A DNA stretch of 64,000 nt, taken from Paraburkholderia lycopersici (GTDB taxonomy: Bacteria > Pseudomonadota > Gammaproteobacteria > Burkholderiales > Burkholderiaceae). Below, piece after piece: positions 55,601-63,064 of this stretch. A program made the position numbers and the translations under genes. The stretch lies in NCBI RefSeq assembly GCF_900096975.1, contig NZ_FMYQ01000001.1, positions 248,001 to 312,000 of the forward strand. Direction: 5' to 3'. Position 1 is the stretch's first letter; every line of letters starts with the position of its first letter. The notes beneath the pieces were generated by a model that was not told the origin of the DNA, ran no database searches, and worked only from the letters and a program-made list of their open reading frames with translations.

Positions 55601-57263
55601 ACACGATGAGAAGCGGCAGGAGCCGCAGCGCGTTGACGCTCCAGCCGCCGTCGCGGGTGGAAACGGCCGCGGTCCAGCGGTTGCGGATCTGCTGCTGTTC
55701 GACGGGGGACATCGCGCCGAGCGCGCGATCGATGAGCTGCGCGAGCGGCGCGAGGTCGCAGCGCACGGCGAAGGCCGCCGATTCGTCGACGCCCGCCGCG
55801 CCGAGCACCTTCAGCGTGTCGAGATAGGCGCCGCTGAGCGGTGCGTCCAGGGCGGCTGCGTTGCCCACCAGCACGTCGGCTTCATTGCGCGCGACCATCG
55901 CGAGCCCCGCATCGAGGCTGACGGCGCGCACGACCTGCGCAGCGATCTCGCCGCCGTCGCGCGCGCCGAGCAATTTCCGCAGTTCCGGAACGTGCGGCGC
56001 CAGCACGATGCGGCGGCCCGCGAAGTCGGCGAGCGAGCGCGCCATCGGTGCGTCGCGACGCCCTACCATCACGAGCGGATAGTGCTCGAACGCCTCCGTA
56101 TAGAGCACGTCGGGGCCGAGCACGCCGTCGTTCACCGAGGTCGCGGCGAGCGCTATCTCGCCACTGCGCAGTGCGTCCCCGACGCGCGTCCACGGGGAAA
56201 TCGGCACGCGTTCGAACGTGATGCCAAGCGTGCGGCCCAGATAGTCGAGATAGTCACTGGCCATGCCCGACGCCTCGCGCGCCCCGTTCGTGTAGCTGAA
56301 CGGAAACCATCCGGCGTCGTAGCCCACTTTCACGGGCGACAGGGCGCGCAGCCACGCGCGCTCGTCGGCGCTCAGAACGAACGCAGACGACGACGCGTCC
56401 TGGCGCTCGCCGCCGTCGAGCCAGCGCGCCCTCACGGCCGCAGCCGCGGCAGGCCGCACGCCGGCAAGAAGAAGGTCGAGCCGGTCGCGCAGTTCCGGCT
56501 TCGAAACCGGCACGGCATAACGCAACTCGCGCATGCGGCCGCGCTCCTCGAAGGCAACGCGCAGATCGCGAAATCCTGCGAGCGTCATCTGATAGCGCGT
56601 CACCGGCGCAAAGCCCGCGTAGACGTCGGCCGCGCCCTGGGCGACAGCGCGCAAGGCGGCGTCCGTGCTCGGGAAAGTATCGATTCGCGCCGAGGGAAAG
56701 CGCGCACGCAATGCGGATTCGAGGGCATAGCCGCGTTCGACCGCGAACGTCGCGTGTGCGAGACGCGAGGGCTGCGTGGCAAGCGGCTCGTAGCCGGCGC
56801 GCGTGACGAATGCCGTGGTGCCCGTCAGATAAGGCACGGTGAAGGCGAAACAGCGCTCGCGCGACGGCGTGCGCGCGAGGCTCATCACGACATCGATATC
56901 GCCCGCGCAAGCCGCCGCGAGCAAGGCCGGCATGTCCGGAAAAACGCGCGGCTGAAGCTCGACGCCCGCGCCAGCGAGCAGGCGCAGATAGTCCGCGCTG
57001 AAGCCAGTGAGCGTGGCGCCGTCGAAGACTTCGAGCGGCGCCCACCCCCCTGCCACGACGCCCACGACGAGCTTGGGCGGTAACGCCGTGGCGATCTCCC
57101 GGGAATATTCCGTGCCCTCGCTGAGCGGTTCACACGAAGGCGGGGCGCTAGCCACCACTTCGGAACGTGCGAGCGCGAAGATCACGGCGAGCGCGAGCAC
57201 GCTCGGCCGCCACCCTGCTGCGCGGCGCACCCACGCACCGAAGATGCGGAGAATCGACCTCAT
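52698..57263 (-). CDS. BvgS-like hybrid sensor histidine kinase
   Basis: A 1521-residue membrane kinase of the unorthodox BvgS/EvgS type. Order: signal/anchor (1-38); two periplasmic solute-binding domains (about 55-270, GFSADYLRLLAGAGVELQ; 290-535, VKVGYDAGWFPFSYTNGARE); one membrane helix (about 545-567); two PAS-like regions (about 585-830); HisKA with phospho-acceptor His864 (MMSHEIRTPMNGVLGL); HATPase with N box FNLLSNAIKF and DTGIGIAPEAQ, FGGTGLGLTIS; a degenerate receiver (about 1095-1195); an intact receiver with Asp1286 (LITDCHMPNVSGYD); and a C-terminal Hpt with His1462 (WHHRLVGAVG). It starts 27 bp after the aquaporin stop. A signal (possibly an amino acid or small ligand, or redox state) would be relayed to the three nearby regulators. 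Confidence 0.92.
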   Translation of the reverse strand: MRSILRIFGAWVRRAAGWRPSVLALAVIFALARSEVVASAPPSCEPLSEGTEYSREIATALPPKLVVGVVAGGWAPLEVFDGATLTGFSADYLRLLAGAGVELQPRVFPDMPALLAAACAGDIDVVMSLARTPSRERCFAFTVPYLTGTTAFVTRAGYEPLATQPSRLAHATFAVERGYALESALRARFPSARIDTFPSTDAALRAVAQGAADVYAGFAPVTRYQMTLAGFRDLRVAFEERGRMRELRYAVPVSKPELRDRLDLLLAGVRPAAAAAVRARWLDGGERQDASSSAFVLSADERAWLRALSPVKVGYDAGWFPFSYTNGAREASGMASDYLDYLGRTLGITFERVPISPWTRVGDALRSGEIALAATSVNDGVLGPDVLYTEAFEHYPLVMVGRRDAPMARSLADFAGRRIVLAPHVPELRKLLGARDGGEIAAQVVRAVSLDAGLAMVARNEADVLVGNAAALDAPLSGAYLDTLKVLGAAGVDESAAFAVRCDLAPLAQLIDRALGAMSPVEQQQIRNRWTAAVSTRDGGWSVNALRLLPLLIVFGVLLLVTMRAYVLLQREMKRRRRAEQVLARQVELQDTMMEMIPYPLGARNLEDRYLAVNRAYEEATGRSRAQLLGHTGSAVTAWGPGDSRRMDELYQLTIVEGESQRVELRFENADGGVRHGIFWTRLCRDPQGAPFCVLGTMIDVTDIRHAELRARESERLLSEVTGSLPAIAFQLHRAPDGRYSFPYIGGDTARLLGGAVEALRHASPVDLSRVWRHDRARLAARLERSARRFLPVHAEFRFHGAAGLVWVRAEFAPRRAEDGGIVWTGYAVDANVEHARAQELEHARDMAEAASRAKDDFLAMMSHEIRTPMNGVLGLVEVLERTPLNPDQAQMVGMVHESAGALLQILDDLLDYSKIQAGHLVIESQPFDVRQLVDNAVGLLAARAHEKGLKVRVNVEPDVAAVLRGDSVRLRQILFNLLSNAIKFTLEGEVSVHVRASDLDGRADAPVRQRLSVSVSDTGIGIAPEAQAQLFEPFVQAETSTTRRFGGTGLGLTISRKLAALMGGGLELQSELDRGTRLTLHFELPVEVRSGAADGLRGKRALVAYEDANVAAAVMHFGAALGMKMRRVAPADLARTASVGDADIVFASQALAGDPGKLPMPVLCLTENPKPTGYRVAQSGVRVSVNPLSWRGLSAACAMALAGLPVTAAGPARAAVNGESPFAASERGQELAAGRLVLVAEDHPVNQELIRHQLALIGFACDVVDDGAQALEALAEREYGCLITDCHMPNVSGYDLARRVRETEQAAGGGLRLPIIGITANTAPENLTRCREAGMDDCLIKPTRVATLREHLARWVGTAVVRRAVLDETAGPGAGPGASAGQAEPGKGSVADAGSGTSADKPAHARAFEPLDLAHMIQVWGGEATVKTLLDSFVSAMRDDLDALPPLLEQADVERLRGWHHRLVGAVGVLQYPALLAELETFRRHMNGHTAEQLRVEGYALIRTCQAMLGAIEQQAALLA

Positions 57264-57272
57264 CGGCAAGCG

Positions 57273-57287
57273 CCATATGGCATATGG
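57273..57287. promoter_or_regulatory. Palindrome between aquaporin stop and kinase start
   Basis: CCATATGGCATATGG, 7-bp perfect arms around one base, fills most of the 27-bp gap and lies 9 bp upstream of the kinase ATG. It could be an operator for an internal promoter or a hairpin masking the kinase ribosome binding site, which is otherwise weak. Confidence 0.45.
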
Positions 57288-57290
57288 GGT

Positions 57291-58025
57291 TCAGATGCCA
57301 TCGCGCAGTTGCGCGGATAAGGCCTGCGAATGCTGGCGGCTCACGAGGCGGTACACGATGCCGGCCGCGGCGCCCCCGAGGATCGGCGCCGCCCAGAAGA
57401 GCCAGAGCTGGTCGAGCGCCCACTCGCCGACGAACAGCGCGGGACCGGTCGAACGCGCCGGGTTCGCGCCGCCGTTGCTCACCGGGATGGCAATGAGATA
57501 GATGGCGGCAAGACACGCCCCTACGGCGAGCGGCGCCGCCTTGCGCCGCGCCGCCGTGCTCGACATCAGCAAATGCACGTAGACGAATGCGAATGACATG
57601 GCGAGTTCGAGCATGAATACGGCGGACACCGCGTATTCGGTCGGCGAATGATCGTCGTAGCCGTTGCTGCCGAAATCGGAAACCGCGACAGAGAAGCCGG
57701 GACGTCCGCTCGCCACGCGCACCAGCAACGCCGCACCGAGAATGGCACCGAGGGTTTGCGCCACGATGTACGGTCCGACGTCGCGCACGGGAAAGCGCCG
57801 CGACACCGCGTAGCCGATCGTGACGGCCGGATTGAAGTGCGCGCTCGCCGCACGGTCGGCCGCATAGTTCGCCACCGTGAGTGCGAAGCCGAACGCCACA
57901 GCCATTTCGAGCATGTTGCAGCCCTGCGCGGGAAGACTCGCGCTCAGCGCCGTCGCTGCGCAACCGGCGAACACGAGCCACGCCGTGCCTGCGCCCTCGA
58001 CCGCCAAACGCTTACCGAGCTTCAT
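57291..58025 (-). CDS. Aquaporin (AqpZ-like MIP channel)
   Basis: A 244-residue six-helix MIP channel. The two pore NPA motifs are present: SAHFNPAVTIGYAVSRRF and NGGANPARSTGPALFVG. Arg after the second NPA and the early MKLGKRLAVEGAGTAWLVFA are typical of water-selective AqpZ proteins. The protein would let water (possibly other small neutral molecules) cross the inner membrane. Its direct fusion in transcript with a BvgS-like kinase is unusual and hints at osmotic control. Start MKLGKRL chosen by family alignment. Confidence 0.9.
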   Translation of the reverse strand: MKLGKRLAVEGAGTAWLVFAGCAATALSASLPAQGCNMLEMAVAFGFALTVANYAADRAASAHFNPAVTIGYAVSRRFPVRDVGPYIVAQTLGAILGAALLVRVASGRPGFSVAVSDFGSNGYDDHSPTEYAVSAVFMLELAMSFAFVYVHLLMSSTAARRKAAPLAVGACLAAIYLIAIPVSNGGANPARSTGPALFVGEWALDQLWLFWAAPILGGAAAGIVYRLVSRQHSQALSAQLRDGI

Positions 58026-58121
58026 CGTTCTGCCTCCGTGTCCGCCAGGAATTCGCACAAAAGCCGTCGGACTGGCGGACAGCCTCCTGGACCTTTTCCG
58101 ACGTGGCCGCTCAACGATCGC

Positions 58122-58138
58122 ATTGCCGAGGCGGCAAT
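58122..58138. promoter_or_regulatory. Inverted repeat upstream of the aquaporin-kinase unit
   Basis: ATTGCCG-AGG-CGGCAAT, 7-bp perfect arms, about 97 bp before the aquaporin ATG in a 271-bp gap. Its position fits a response-regulator binding site for the adjacent two-component genes. Confidence 0.5.
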
Positions 58139-58296
58139 ATCTGACGGACCACGCGTCGAGCTTGGAATTATGAGGAGGCGATCCCGACAATCAGATAGGA
58201 CAACTCCGAAAATGCACGCGGCGTTGCGCCAGACAAGGCAAGGGAAATTCCGACAGACATAGGAAAAAGATCGAGAGGCCCGCGTCCCGAAGTGAA

Positions 58297-58980
58297 TCAG
58301 GTGAGCCCCACCTGCGTGGCGAAGTCGACGACATCGCGCTCGGTGACAAGCCCCAGCTTGCGCATGGTGCTGCGCTTCTGGGCGCTGATCGTTTTGTTGC
58401 TGCGCTGAAACCGATGGGCGATCTGACGGACCGACATGCCCTGTACGTAAAGCTGGAAGACTTCCCATTCGCGCGCGCTCGGCACGCCCGCGCAGGGCGC
58501 GCAGGCGGCGCCGGCCCGTTCGAGTGAGTCGCGCGCGTGACCTGACAGATATGGCGCGCGTGCGTGCGCGGCGGCAACGGCGAGCAGGAGATCGTGCACC
58601 ACGTCGCGCTTGTCGACGAGCACGTCGAGGCCCTGATGCAGCAAGCCCGTGAGGACTTGCGGCGTCGACACCATGGTCAGGACGACGACCGCCGGCTCGC
58701 CCTGGGCCCGCACGAGGCGCCGCAGCAGGGCGAGCGAACTGAATTCGCCGTCCAGGCCCGGCATGCAGAGATCGGAGACGACGACGTCGCAGGCCGTCGT
58801 GTCGAGTTGCTTCGCGAGCGCGAGCGCGTCGCCGGCCTCGCCTACGACGACGGCGCGCGCCGTGGCGTGCAACAGGTTCGCCACGCCAAGCCGGACGCAC
58901 GCGTGGTCGTCGGCGACGATCACGCGCAGCGGCTTGTCCGCGCGAGGAAGCTTGTCTCGGACGGCACGGATATCTTGCAT
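58297..58980 (-). CDS. LuxR/NarL-type response regulator 3
   Basis: A 227-residue regulator. Receiver: acidic pair Asp24-Asp25 (VIVADDHACVRLGVANLL), phospho-acceptor Asp70 (VVVSDLCMPGLDGEF), Thr in VVLTMV and the Lys in VDKRD. C-terminal LuxR helix-turn-helix: SAREWEVFQLYVQGMSVRQI and NKTISAQKRSTMRKLGL, like BvgA/RcsB. Last of three tandem paralogues; a 41-bp gap separates it from the middle one. Begins at MQDIRAVRDKLPRADKP. All phosphorylation residues are intact. Confidence 0.9.
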   Translation of the reverse strand: MQDIRAVRDKLPRADKPLRVIVADDHACVRLGVANLLHATARAVVVGEAGDALALAKQLDTTACDVVVSDLCMPGLDGEFSSLALLRRLVRAQGEPAVVVLTMVSTPQVLTGLLHQGLDVLVDKRDVVHDLLLAVAAAHARAPYLSGHARDSLERAGAACAPCAGVPSAREWEVFQLYVQGMSVRQIAHRFQRSNKTISAQKRSTMRKLGLVTERDVVDFATQVGLT

Positions 58981-59021
58981 GTGAGACCTTGCGTGCGCAG
59001 GCGCACTCAGGCTTGTCCGCT

Positions 59022-59825
59022 CTACGTCACGCCGCATTCGACTGCGATGCGATAGAGCTCGATGTCGTTGTTGAGCGCGAGCTTTTTCATGGCCGCGCAT
59101 TTCTGCGCGCTGATCGTCTTGACGCTGCGCCCGAGGAGGCCCGCGATTTCCGTCACGCCGAGTCCCGCAGCATAGTGCGTGATCACCTCGAATTCACGCC
59201 GCGTTAGCACGCGATGGACCTCTTCGCGCCGTTCCGCGCGCGCCGCTTCGGCCAGCAAATCGCGCACGACCGGCCCGACATAATGCTCGCGCGCCATCGC
59301 AGACACGATTGCAAGCGGGATCAGGTCGATGCGGTCACGCTTGCTGAGCACCGCGTCCACCTCGAGCTCGATGGCCTTGCGCAACACCGAGGCTTCGCAT
59401 TCCATGGTGAGCACGACCACAGCCTTGTGCGGGAACTTGCCGCGAAAGGCGCGGATCGCCTCGGGGCCGTCCAGTTCGCCGGGCAGCGACATGTACAGGT
59501 CCATCAAGACGAGATCGAAGGCGTGCTGCGCCGCGACTTCGAACAGTTCAGCCACGCTCTGCGCGCGCGCGACGATATGCAGGTTGGGACAGTTCGCGAG
59601 AAGGCTTTCCAGCGCATGGAGCACGAGCGGATGATCGTCGGCGACGATCACGCGCACTGGCGCCGCGACATCGGCCACATCGGGCGTACCGGGGGCCGCC
59701 GCCACGGCCGTGCCGCCCAGGGCGACGCGCGGCTCGTCGTGCTTGCCCAGCGCATATGGCAACAGCGATGGCAAAGGCGTTGCTGTGGCGGCGCAACGCG
59801 CCGGCGGGAGAGAAGGCCGATTCAT
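59022..59825 (-). CDS. LuxR/NarL-type response regulator 2
   Basis: A 267-residue regulator with a 55-residue Ala/Pro-rich N-terminal extension before the receiver. Receiver residues: Asp63-Asp64 (VIVADDHPLVLHALESLL), Asp109 (LVLMDLYMSLPGELDG), VVLTME and SKRD. LuxR domain: LTRREFEVITHYAAGLGVTE; SVKTISAQKCAAMKKLALNN. The ATG overlaps the stop of regulator 1 by 4 bp, which supports the long N-terminus. Shares the ISAQK recognition block with regulator 3 and differs from regulator 1 (VSSQK). Confidence 0.9.
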   Translation of the reverse strand: MNRPSLPPARCAATATPLPSLLPYALGKHDEPRVALGGTAVAAAPGTPDVADVAAPVRVIVADDHPLVLHALESLLANCPNLHIVARAQSVAELFEVAAQHAFDLVLMDLYMSLPGELDGPEAIRAFRGKFPHKAVVVLTMECEASVLRKAIELEVDAVLSKRDRIDLIPLAIVSAMAREHYVGPVVRDLLAEAARAERREEVHRVLTRREFEVITHYAAGLGVTEIAGLLGRSVKTISAQKCAAMKKLALNNDIELYRIAVECGVT

Positions 59826-60463
59826 AGCAGTCCGTGCGCCCTGACAAAGGCGAAGAGTCCCGCGTCGTTGCTCACGCCGAGCTTCGCCATGGCCTCGCGC
59901 TTCTGGCTGCTCACCGTGCGCACGTCGCGGCCGAGCGCGCGTGCGATTTCCGTAACCGAACTGCCGCCGGCCAACTTGCGGATCACCTCCGATTCGCGCG
60001 GCGTCAAGCGCGGCACGTGCAGTTCGGAACCGCTATCGGCGGCCGCGAGTTCACGCTCGATAGCCGGGCTGACATGGGCAAGCCCCCGTGCGGCGCCTCG
60101 CACGATGGCGGCGAGATCGTCCATGGGCTCGCTCTTGCGCAGCATGGCGGTCACGCCGGCGTGCGCCACTGCGCGCAGAACCGCGCCGTTCGCAACGCTC
60201 GTCAGCACGACCACGCGGACGCCTGGCCACTCGCGGCGCAACCGCCGCACGAGACGCAAACCGTCTCCGGCTTCACCGGAGACCGCCGGCATGGTGAGGT
60301 CGGTTACCACGACGTCGCACGTCACCATTTCGAGCACTTCGAACAATTCGCTCGCGCCACAGGCTTCGCCGACGACCTCGATGTCGCCTCCAGCGGCGAG
60401 CATGGCGCGAACGCCAAGCAGAACGAACGGATGATCGTCCGCCAGAACGACACGTAGCTTCAC
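59822..60463 (-). CDS. LuxR/NarL-type response regulator 1
   Basis: A 213-residue BvgA-size regulator. Receiver: Asp9-Asp10 (VVLADDHPFVLLGVRAML), phospho-acceptor Asp55 (VVVTDLTMPAVSGEAGDG), Thr88 and Lys110. DNA-binding end: LTPRESEVIRKLAGGSSVTE and VRTVSSQKREAMAKLGVSND. First gene of the tandem trio, so the promoter in the 243-bp gap upstream should drive all three. Probably receives phosphate from the BvgS-like kinase nearby, or from an unlinked kinase. Confidence 0.91.
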   Translation of the reverse strand: MKLRVVLADDHPFVLLGVRAMLAAGGDIEVVGEACGASELFEVLEMVTCDVVVTDLTMPAVSGEAGDGLRLVRRLRREWPGVRVVVLTSVANGAVLRAVAHAGVTAMLRKSEPMDDLAAIVRGAARGLAHVSPAIERELAAADSGSELHVPRLTPRESEVIRKLAGGSSVTEIARALGRDVRTVSSQKREAMAKLGVSNDAGLFAFVRAHGLL

Positions 60464-60576
60464 ACTGGATCTCCTTCGAGGTGGCTTTGCGAGGGCGCGG
60501 CGTGCCGGGTGGGCGCGCCGGCAAGCGGCGATGCAGCAGAGTCATTTATCTGACCATTGAAAACCTGTGGTCGAAA

Positions 60577-60590
60577 TCGGAGATTTCCGA
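60577..60590. promoter_or_regulatory. Inverted repeat upstream of the response-regulator trio
   Basis: TCGGA-GATT-TCCGA lies 114 bp before the first regulator's ATG, in an AT-rich 243-bp gap (60464-60706) that has no gene. Candidate autoregulatory or activator site. Confidence 0.4.
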
Positions 60591-60706
60591 AACGATATGT
60601 CTCTTTATTCGCGTTTGCATGTGCTTTATGCGCAATCAGCGAGCATTTGAAGAAACATTTCGTACCATCGCGTACCTCGTTGAGATGAATCTGAGGCGCG
60701 ACGCAA

Positions 60707-62032
60707 TCAGGCTGCGGCGCGCGACCGGGGCCGTTCACGGCCGTCGCCGGGTTGTCCGGCGCAGTTGCGCGCCCGGGGGATCGCGAAAGCGGGCCACGCC
60801 AGCGCCGCGCAACACGCCGCTGCCGTCCAGACGGCCGGCCATGCAAACCACGACAACAGCAGCGGAATCACCGAAGGCGCGACGAAGAAAGCGAGAAATG
60901 CGCCGGTGTTTCCCATCGCGAGCGCGGTTCCGACGCGGCCGGGGCCCGCGAGCGTCGCGAGTTCGGTGAACGCCACGCCGTGCCAGGCCGAAGCGGCGAT
61001 GCCGCCCAGCCCGAGCAACGCGGCGAGCAGCACGATGAGCGCGCCGCTTGCGCCATGCGCCGGCGACGCGAAGGCGGTCAACACGGCGAGCCCAGCGAAA
61101 AGCGCGACGGTCAGCGCGGCGCAGCCACGCAGCCAGGTGCGCCGTTCGCCGTGCCGATCGGTCCAGCGCCCGCCGTAGATGCGCATGAAGGCCGCGCCGC
61201 CCTGCACTGCGGTAAGCGTCGCACTGACAGCCGCAGTGCCCGCATGCCCGATGTCGTGCAGGAAAATGCCGGCGAACGAAAGCACCGCCACCTGGGGAAC
61301 GCACAGCACGCCGATGCCCATCACCATGCGCCAGACGCTCGGGCTGCCCAGCGGCGAGGCCGCGCGCGCCTCCTGCGCGCCCATCTGCTGCGCAGCATGC
61401 GGTGCGTGCGCGGCTTCGTTCTCGTGCACGGGCTCGCGCAGCCAGGCGATTGTGAGCACGGCGCAGACGAGGCACATCGAGGCCAGCACGCCGAACACGG
61501 CCGCGAATCCCACATGCTCGGCGAGCGCGGGCAGCACGAGCGCGCCGAGCCCGCCGCCGGCCGGCACGGCGGTTTGCCGGATGCTCATCGCGAGGCCGCG
61601 CTCGTGGACGTCAAACCAGGCCATCACCGCGCGCCCGCTGGACCCGTTCACGCTGCCGCCAAGCAAGCCGAGCGCGAGCAAGCCCGCCGCGAGCGTCGTC
61701 GGACCGGGGACGTGCGTGCCCGTGGGCGCGCCCCATAGCGACATCGCGAGAAGCGCGAGCGCCGTCGTGACGAGACCCGTGAGCAGCACGCGCCGGTCGC
61801 CCCAGCGATCCGTCAGGAGTCCCCATGGAAGCTCGCTCAGCACGATGCCGAGCCCGAGCATGCCCAGCACGACGCCTAGCGCGCCGGTGCCGATGTGGTA
61901 GTCCGAGCGCATCAGCACCCCGGTGGCGGGAATGCCGCCGAGCGCGGCGGCAAAACTCGCGTTCGCCGCCACGCCCACCCCCAGCACTTTCCAGCGATGC
62001 GCCGCACCGCCGCGCGTTGTCCTGCGTCCCAT
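60707..62032 (-). CDS. MFS transporter
   Basis: A 441-residue 12-helix major-facilitator protein. It shows the motif-A-like loop ELPWGLLTDRWGDRRVLLTG between helices 2 and 3, and a second in YGGRWTDRHGERRTWLRGCA after helix 8. Central loop residues are His/Ala-rich. The substrate cannot be read from sequence; similarity of layout to cyanate/nitrate-type and sugar-acid permeases is loose. GGAGG precedes the ATG. Divergent from a LysR gene, which probably regulates it. Confidence 0.85.
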   Translation of the reverse strand: MGRRTTRGGAAHRWKVLGVGVAANASFAAALGGIPATGVLMRSDYHIGTGALGVVLGMLGLGIVLSELPWGLLTDRWGDRRVLLTGLVTTALALLAMSLWGAPTGTHVPGPTTLAAGLLALGLLGGSVNGSSGRAVMAWFDVHERGLAMSIRQTAVPAGGGLGALVLPALAEHVGFAAVFGVLASMCLVCAVLTIAWLREPVHENEAAHAPHAAQQMGAQEARAASPLGSPSVWRMVMGIGVLCVPQVAVLSFAGIFLHDIGHAGTAAVSATLTAVQGGAAFMRIYGGRWTDRHGERRTWLRGCAALTVALFAGLAVLTAFASPAHGASGALIVLLAALLGLGGIAASAWHGVAFTELATLAGPGRVGTALAMGNTGAFLAFFVAPSVIPLLLSWFAWPAVWTAAACCAALAWPAFAIPRARNCAGQPGDGRERPRSRAAA

Positions 62033-62096
62033 GATGGCCTCCGAAAAAGCGGTTGACTGAGGGCATCGTAGAGGCGCACCATCTATCGGAAAAGCG

Positions 62097-62127
62097 GGAA
62101 ATTCCAATGTTGATATTCGGAATTTCC
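62097..62127. promoter_or_regulatory. Inverted repeat between the MFS and LysR genes
   Basis: GGAAATTCC-N13-GGAATTTCC, exact 9-bp arms spaced to put the two halves three helical turns end to end. It lies 30 bp before the LysR ATG, in the shared 125-bp promoter region, and is a good LysR-dimer/tetramer site candidate. Confidence 0.55.
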
Positions 62128-62157
62128 GAACCATGAAAGACCCGGACCGAATGGATC

Positions 62158-63042
62158 ATGAACGCACGCGGTTTCGATCTCGCGCAGTTGCGCATGTTTA
62201 TCGCCGTCACGGAAGCGGGCAGCGTCTCGGCTGGGGCGGAACGCGTGTTCCTCTCGCAGTCGTCGGTGAGCGAGCAGCTCAAGAAGCTCGAAGCGCGCAT
62301 CGGCCAGCCGCTTTTCGTGCGCAGCAAGCAGGGCATGGCCGCCACGCCCGCAGGCGCGAAGCTGCTCGAGCACGCGCGCCGCATCGTCGCGCTTTGTGAC
62401 GCCGCGTTCGACGACATGCTCGGCCGCACGCTCGACGGCGAGGTGCGCATCGCGATCACGGACTATTACCGCCCGCACGACGTCGCCGAAATCCTCCGGC
62501 GCTTCGCGAGCCAGCATCCGCGGCTGCGCCTGCACGTCACCGTGCTGCCGAGCGCCGTCATCGACAGCGGCGCCGACGAGAATGCTTTCGACATCGGCTT
62601 GTCGCTGCGTCTCGTGGAAGAAAGCCGGAGCACGCGCAAAAGCACCGCAAGCGCGGCGATCCGGCGTGAAAAGCTGGTCTGGGTAGGGGCGACGCAAACG
62701 CTGCGCGAGCGGCCCGCGCTCACGCCGCCCTGGCCGCTCGTGCTGCTGCCCTCGACCTGCCAGTTGCAGCGCCGGGTGGTGAGGCTGCTCGACGAAGCGT
62801 GCATGCCGTATCTGATATCGCATTCGGCGTCGGGCGTGGCCGGGCTGCAACTCGCGCTAAAGGCGGGCCTCGGGATTTCGTGCCTGAACGAATCGGCGAT
62901 CGGCGAAGGGCTGATGCCCTGCCCCGCCTCATTCGGCTTACCGGCCTTGCCGTCGGCCGAATTTCATCTGCTGCCGGGTCGGCCCGGCGAAGCGGAGCAC
63001 GTGACGAACGCACGTGCGGCGCTCGCCGAATTGCTCGGCTGA
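62158..63042 (+). CDS. LysR-family transcriptional regulator (MFS-linked)
   Basis: A 294-residue LysR protein. The N-terminal helix-turn-helix is AGSVSAGAERVFLSQSSVSE with KKLEARIGQPLFVRSKQGMA; the effector domain runs from about residue 90 (GEVRIAITDYYRPHDVAEIL) to GVAGLQLALKAGLGISCLNE. The start at MNARGFDLAQLRMF fits family length. It is divergent from the MFS gene and convergent, by 22 bp, with the dehydratase gene. The MFS gene is the expected target. Confidence 0.9.
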   Translation: MNARGFDLAQLRMFIAVTEAGSVSAGAERVFLSQSSVSEQLKKLEARIGQPLFVRSKQGMAATPAGAKLLEHARRIVALCDAAFDDMLGRTLDGEVRIAITDYYRPHDVAEILRRFASQHPRLRLHVTVLPSAVIDSGADENAFDIGLSLRLVEESRSTRKSTASAAIRREKLVWVGATQTLRERPALTPPWPLVLLPSTCQLQRRVVRLLDEACMPYLISHSASGVAGLQLALKAGLGISCLNESAIGEGLMPCPASFGLPALPSAEFHLLPGRPGEAEHVTNARAALAELLG

Positions 63043-63064
63043 ATGCACCCGTGCCGGGCGCTTC

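Noticed and set aside
52671..57083. A 1470-codon open frame on the plus strand, opposite the hybrid kinase gene
   Set aside because: High-GC DNA keeps the antisense frame free of stops. The translation is Arg/His/Ala-rich with no domains, while the minus strand encodes a complete, motif-rich kinase.
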